From JAUIAI01 sp050633665 (GTDB taxonomy: Bacteria; Pseudomonadota; Gammaproteobacteria; Burkholderiales; Burkholderiaceae_E), in the NCBI GenBank assembly GCA_050633665.1, contig JBOEGY010000007.1:310001-374000 (forward strand): DNA of 64,000 bases. The letters are read 5' to 3'. Both the position numbers and the translations under genes were made by a program. Of the stretch, positions 60,648-64,000 are shown piece by piece; position 1 is the first letter of the stretch, and each line of letters begins with the position of its first letter. The notes under the pieces are model-generated. The model was not told where the DNA came from. It did not search any database and saw only the letters and a program-made list of their open reading frames with translations.

Positions 60648-63600
60648 CTAGCAGTTGGCCGCATCACGCGGCCGAACTGGCTGAGATTGATCGCCTGGAC
60701 GCACGAGGGGGTCGGTGGGTGAAACGCTATTATCATTTTGTTCGACAGTTGAGCCTCCGGCATCCGTCGATTGTGCCAGATCAGCGCCCTCTTCGAAAAC
60801 CCTTAATGCCGGACTGGTCAGCCCCAGACTGACCAGCACCTGATCTCCTTGCTGCTCAAACGTCAACCGGGTTCCTCGGCGCGGAATCAAGGCTTTGACA
60901 AGGCCAAGCCCGCTCGATGTAAGCGGCAGATTATCAACGTCGAACGCCGGCGGTAGCTGGCCCGTATTGGCCACTTGTATCAGAACGCCATCCCGATTCG
61001 ACGAGACGTTAATCGACACATCTTTTTCATCGGTGCAATGTTTGAAGGCATTGGTCATCAGCTCATTGAAAACCAGTGCCAGCGGCACGGCCTCCCCTTC
61101 CGGGATGATCCAGATTGGCTCATTGCTGCCGGTTTCTTCACAACTGAGTCGCTGGCCGAAGTTAATCCGCAGGTTATCAGCGATTGACGTGACGATCTCA
61201 CCGGGTCGTAACGCTTTGTCAGTGCGGAACTGCAAACCATGCACCTGGGCAATTGCATGAATCTGCGCGGCGACATCAGAGAGAATCGGGGACAGCTCCG
61301 GCTGCCTGACCGCAGATTGCTGCAGTAATCCGGCAACCCCTTGCAGGTTGTTCTTGATGCGATGGTGCACCTCGCGCACCAGGGTCTCGCGCTGGGCAAT
61401 GGCTTGCTCCAGTCGGACTCTCTCACGCTTGCGTTCGCTTGAAATATCCTCGGCCAGAATATACCGCTCAGGCAGTCCGGCGGCACCACCAAACATTCGC
61501 AGGCGGACAGTCAGTTCATCGCGATCAGCATGCTTCATCCTGACGACAACCGTGCTCGACTTACCTGAAGCCAGCGTCGCCAGCGACGAATCCAGATCGG
61601 CCATATCTGCGTCGACTACCCGGTGCCAGAGTCTTGCACTGGAGAGCCGGACCAATTCACCTGGCGGTAAACCGAAAATACCCTCGGCAGTCTCGTTAGC
61701 ATGAATGATACGGTCGCCCGATGGAGACACGACGATAATCGCTTCATCAATGGACGAGGCGAACGCATCGAATCGCAACTGCATCCTGACTGCGAGCGAT
61801 AGTGCGGCATTGCGCTGGCGCAAATCAACCGCAACAACCGTCACCGCATGCCGTGGGTCGCCCGCTACCGGTGTAATGTGAACCAGGCAATCCACGAATG
61901 CCATGTCAGCGGTGACCAGGCTAAGACGCAAGACTGTTTCCGTCTTGTCTCCGTCCTGGGGGTTGAACTGCCGGGCGATATCCAACTCCGGGCTGGCATC
62001 GCAGAATCCGACGAAATCCTGTCCAATCACTTGCGCCTCAGGGCGCCCCAGCAGATTAATCATCGCCCGATTGGCCTGCGCGACTTTGCCGTCATGCAGC
62101 GTGACAACGCCGACAGTCTTGGTATCCCGGTGGCCGCGCAGGTCTTGCACCCCCTGGCGTAACTGATCCGATTGCTCAAGCAGGTCGTTAACGCCGGTCA
62201 GCGTAATCAGGATGCCAAGGTCCGAGCGTTCAGCGTCAATCCGGCGCAGCGCGAATTCGCAGCGCCGGGTGCGCCCATCGCTATGGACGATCTTCTGCGC
62301 CGTACGGTAGAACCCATCCGAAGCGAGAGCGGCCATGGCGGCCGGCTCGATGGCCAGCCAGTCAGCCGGACTACCAAACAAAACCTCAATCGGCTGCCCC
62401 AGCAATTGCTGTTCGGTCTTGCCCAGCAATTCGGCCAATGCCGGATTGACCTGTACGACAATCTCTCCCACCACATGAGCCAGACCGGCGTCCATTGAGC
62501 GAAGCAGCGCTGACTGGCGCAACAAGGAAGAAGACAATTCGGATTTGAGCTGTTGCTCGTCGGTCGCATCACTGATCGCGGTAAGCGTCAGATGTTCGCC
62601 CTGGGCCGATTTCAATTGGGCCGAATGAGTCTCCAGCCACACGGCTTCACCATTGCTACCGTGCTGAATCCGGAATCGGGAACTGTGCTGTTCTGCGCCC
62701 TGTTTGGCTGTATCCCGTGAAGCAGCAGTCTCGGCATGAATTCTGTGCGCAAGTGCCTCCAGATCGGCCGGTTCATTCAACCCGGTAATTTTCGATAAGG
62801 TCTTATTGGCCCGGACCAGGCCGCCATTCACGTTTGTGAGCACCATACCCACCGGAGCATGATCGAAACCACGATCGGCGTAGGAAATCTGCGCGCGCAA
62901 CCGTCCCTTGAGCTGTTGGGTCGGCCGCATATCGAACATCATGGTGAACCACATCTCCGCACCGTCAAAAGTCTCGGTACGGCCGACGTCAATCCGATAG
63001 GGAATGATCTCCCCCGTAACACCGTGAACCGCTTCGCGAAAGCCCTCGGCCCGCCGAAAACCGCCTTTTCTGACTTCGGCCCGGTAGCCTGCTCTGTCGT
63101 CAGCGGCTTTGCTTGAGGATTTAGGGGTCGACCATTCGCGCGGGTCTATCCCCATCAACTTCTCAGCCGGGTAACCCAGGAAATCACAGGCGGCCTTATT
63201 GATCAGGATCACGCGAAAATCGGCGTCCTGGATCGCTGTCGGAACAGGCGACTGCTCAATGGCCAAACGAAACACATCGGCTCTGCTGATCTGGTGTTTG
63301 GTGTGCTCAGAGAAGGCACGCACATTCTGGTACAAAACCAGGTAAAAGTGCCTGTCGCCATCGTCAATGCGCGTAAAACGGATATTGACTTCAAGCTGGC
63401 GGCCTGAGCCGGTAATGACGCGCCTGACATCATCAGAAATCGGCCCGCGACTGAGCGTGGCATGCAGTCTTGTTCGTCTCTGTGCCTCGGCTGAGCCGAC
63501 GTCATACATCAAGACGTTGCTGCGACCCACGACTTCGGATTGCGACAATTCGAACTGCGACTGAAATTCCTCGTTAATTTCAACGAAACAGAAATTCTCA

Positions 63601-63686
63601 TCGATAACTGCCGCGGGAACCGGCATCTGCCGATACAAAGCAGCAAAATCCAGCGACCCACTCACAGCTTTTGTGGAGATAGGCAT
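60648..63686 (-). CDS. Soluble multi-PAS histidine kinase (HisKA_2 type)
   Basis: 1012-residue cytosolic kinase from ATG 63686; the open frame reaches 63809, but that extension is basic and unlike a PAS start. I count six PAS-like regions, each with a VxxIN/xxAN-type core: ALYRQMPVPAAVIDENFCFVEIN, IEQSPVPTAIQDADFRVILIN, FDHAPVGMVLTNVNGGLVRAN, SMDAGLAHVVGEIVVQVNPAL, TVGVVTLHDGKVAQANRAM and SSIDEAIIVVSPSGDRIIHAN. The kinase core has the HisKA_2 box LVREVHHRIKNNLQGVAGLL, then N box FNELMTNAFKH and SSGLGLVKALI. No membrane segment is seen. HisKA_2 kinases often pair with ANTAR regulators, as here. Cofactors of the PAS domains cannot be told. Confidence 0.88.
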   Translation of the reverse strand: MPISTKAVSGSLDFAALYRQMPVPAAVIDENFCFVEINEEFQSQFELSQSEVVGRSNVLMYDVGSAEAQRRTRLHATLSRGPISDDVRRVITGSGRQLEVNIRFTRIDDGDRHFYLVLYQNVRAFSEHTKHQISRADVFRLAIEQSPVPTAIQDADFRVILINKAACDFLGYPAEKLMGIDPREWSTPKSSSKAADDRAGYRAEVRKGGFRRAEGFREAVHGVTGEIIPYRIDVGRTETFDGAEMWFTMMFDMRPTQQLKGRLRAQISYADRGFDHAPVGMVLTNVNGGLVRANKTLSKITGLNEPADLEALAHRIHAETAASRDTAKQGAEQHSSRFRIQHGSNGEAVWLETHSAQLKSAQGEHLTLTAISDATDEQQLKSELSSSLLRQSALLRSMDAGLAHVVGEIVVQVNPALAELLGKTEQQLLGQPIEVLFGSPADWLAIEPAAMAALASDGFYRTAQKIVHSDGRTRRCEFALRRIDAERSDLGILITLTGVNDLLEQSDQLRQGVQDLRGHRDTKTVGVVTLHDGKVAQANRAMINLLGRPEAQVIGQDFVGFCDASPELDIARQFNPQDGDKTETVLRLSLVTADMAFVDCLVHITPVAGDPRHAVTVVAVDLRQRNAALSLAVRMQLRFDAFASSIDEAIIVVSPSGDRIIHANETAEGIFGLPPGELVRLSSARLWHRVVDADMADLDSSLATLASGKSSTVVVRMKHADRDELTVRLRMFGGAAGLPERYILAEDISSERKRERVRLEQAIAQRETLVREVHHRIKNNLQGVAGLLQQSAVRQPELSPILSDVAAQIHAIAQVHGLQFRTDKALRPGEIVTSIADNLRINFGQRLSCEETGSNEPIWIIPEGEAVPLALVFNELMTNAFKHCTDEKDVSINVSSNRDGVLIQVANTGQLPPAFDVDNLPLTSSGLGLVKALIPRRGTRLTFEQQGDQVLVSLGLTSPALRVFEEGADLAQSTDAGGSTVEQNDNSVSPTDPLVRPGDQSQPVRPRDAANC

Positions 63687-63858
63687 CAGCGTAAGACCCG
63701 AGTAGATAGTGTCCGAGGTTCTTTTTCTTCTCCCGGATTTATCGTACTTGATATTGCGAACGCTGGAACCGGCATTCAGCCAGCGAGAGACTATCGCGCA
63801 ACAAACCAAAGGGATTCAGAGGAGTTTCAGGCGGCCGCCTTGCCCTGGCGTGGCCAAT

Positions 63859-63876
63859 CTACCCGCAATAGGGTAG
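63859..63876. terminator. Possible hairpin downstream of tRNA-His
   Basis: CTACCC / GGGTAG inverted repeat with a six-base loop, four bases past the tRNA 3' end on the minus strand. No T tract follows, so its role as a terminator is doubtful. Confidence 0.3.
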
Positions 63877-63880
63877 AAAA

Positions 63881-63956
63881 TGGGGTGACTGATGGGGCTC
63901 GAACCCACGACCACCGGAATCACAATCCGGGGCTCTACCAACTGAGCTACAGTCAC
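63881..63956 (-). tRNA. tRNA-His (GUG anticodon)
   Basis: The minus strand folds into a complete cloverleaf: acceptor GTGACTG pairing with CAGTCAC, D-arm with TAGCTCAGTTGGTAGAG, anticodon loop TTGTGAT (anticodon GTG), T-arm GGTTCGAGCC, discriminator C73, and an encoded CCA at the 3' end. Base 63957 supplies the extra 5' G (G-1) that is a hallmark of tRNA-His. Confidence 0.96.
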
Positions 63957-63971
63957 CGCTGTTTAAAACTC

Positions 63972-64000
63972 TGGCCTGCCCGACAGGATTCGAACCTGTG
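63972..64000 (-). tRNA. tRNA, 3' part only (isotype not determinable)
   Basis: The minus strand shows a T-arm (ACAGG-TTCGAAT-CCTGT), the 3' acceptor strand CGGGCAG, discriminator G and CCA. The anticodon lies beyond the right edge, so the amino acid cannot be read. It is 15 bases upstream of tRNA-His and probably in the same transcript. Confidence 0.88.

Overview
The window reads as one chromosomal segment of a motile Gram-negative bacterium, most likely a betaproteobacterium close to the Burkholderiales (inference). Supports for this are the hrpA-argA-yggX gene order, a phasin (polyhydroxyalkanoate storage), an FlhDC master regulator together with FlhF and an FlhG-position gene, and FliA/FlgM control. 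Base composition is moderately GC-rich and looks even throughout. I see no insertion sequence, prophage, CRISPR array or integrase. Genes are tightly packed, and no gene-free stretch exceeds about 300 bases except the flhD-fliC control region (38624-38984).

Left part (1-12674), housekeeping: a truncated PBP7/PbpG-type peptidoglycan endopeptidase with a repetitive Lys/Arg/Ser linker, a nitroreductase, a phasin, a CinA-type MoCF-domain protein, gamma-glutamyltransferase, an unrecognised small protein, the RNA helicase HrpA, ArgA, YggX and RpiA.

Middle part (12706-56118), an almost complete flagellar regulon. On the minus strand: flgBCDEFGHIJKL ending in an HDOD-domain gene. On the plus strand: flgA-flgM-flgN-like. 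After an interposed MFS transporter, the minus strand carries flhB-flhA-flhF-(flhG-like)-fliA, a chemoreceptor, motA-motB and flhD-flhC. The plus strand then has two tandem flagellin genes, fliD, fliS-fliT-like-ycgR, a divergent fliE, fliFGHIJK and fliLMNOPQR. The logic is FlhDC (class 1) to basal body, export apparatus and FliA/FlgM (class 2) to flagellin, cap and chaperones (class 3). Three well-matched sigma-28 boxes sharing TAAnG/TAAtG-N-GCCGATA-type sequence and identical spacing lie upstream of flgM, the first flagellin gene and fliS. The phosphorelay genes cheA, cheW and cheY are not in the window.

Right part (56197-64000), signalling: a REC-HisKA_3 kinase coupled to a LuxR-type regulator, a PAS-HisKA kinase with two membrane segments, and a convergent ANTAR regulator with a six-PAS soluble HisKA_2 kinase. 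The window ends with tRNA-His and the 3' part of another tRNA.

Most notable points: the protein in the flhG position keeps the N-terminal DQAxGL FlhF-contact motif and the general MinD-like layout but has lost its P-loop; the second flagellin gene lacks a visible sigma-28 promoter although the first has an almost perfect one; FliP has no signal peptide; FliL carries a long charged insertion; the chemoreceptor ends in a Cache-like domain on the cytoplasmic side; and a 163-residue orphan protein faintly resembles a catalytically dead class III cyclase domain.
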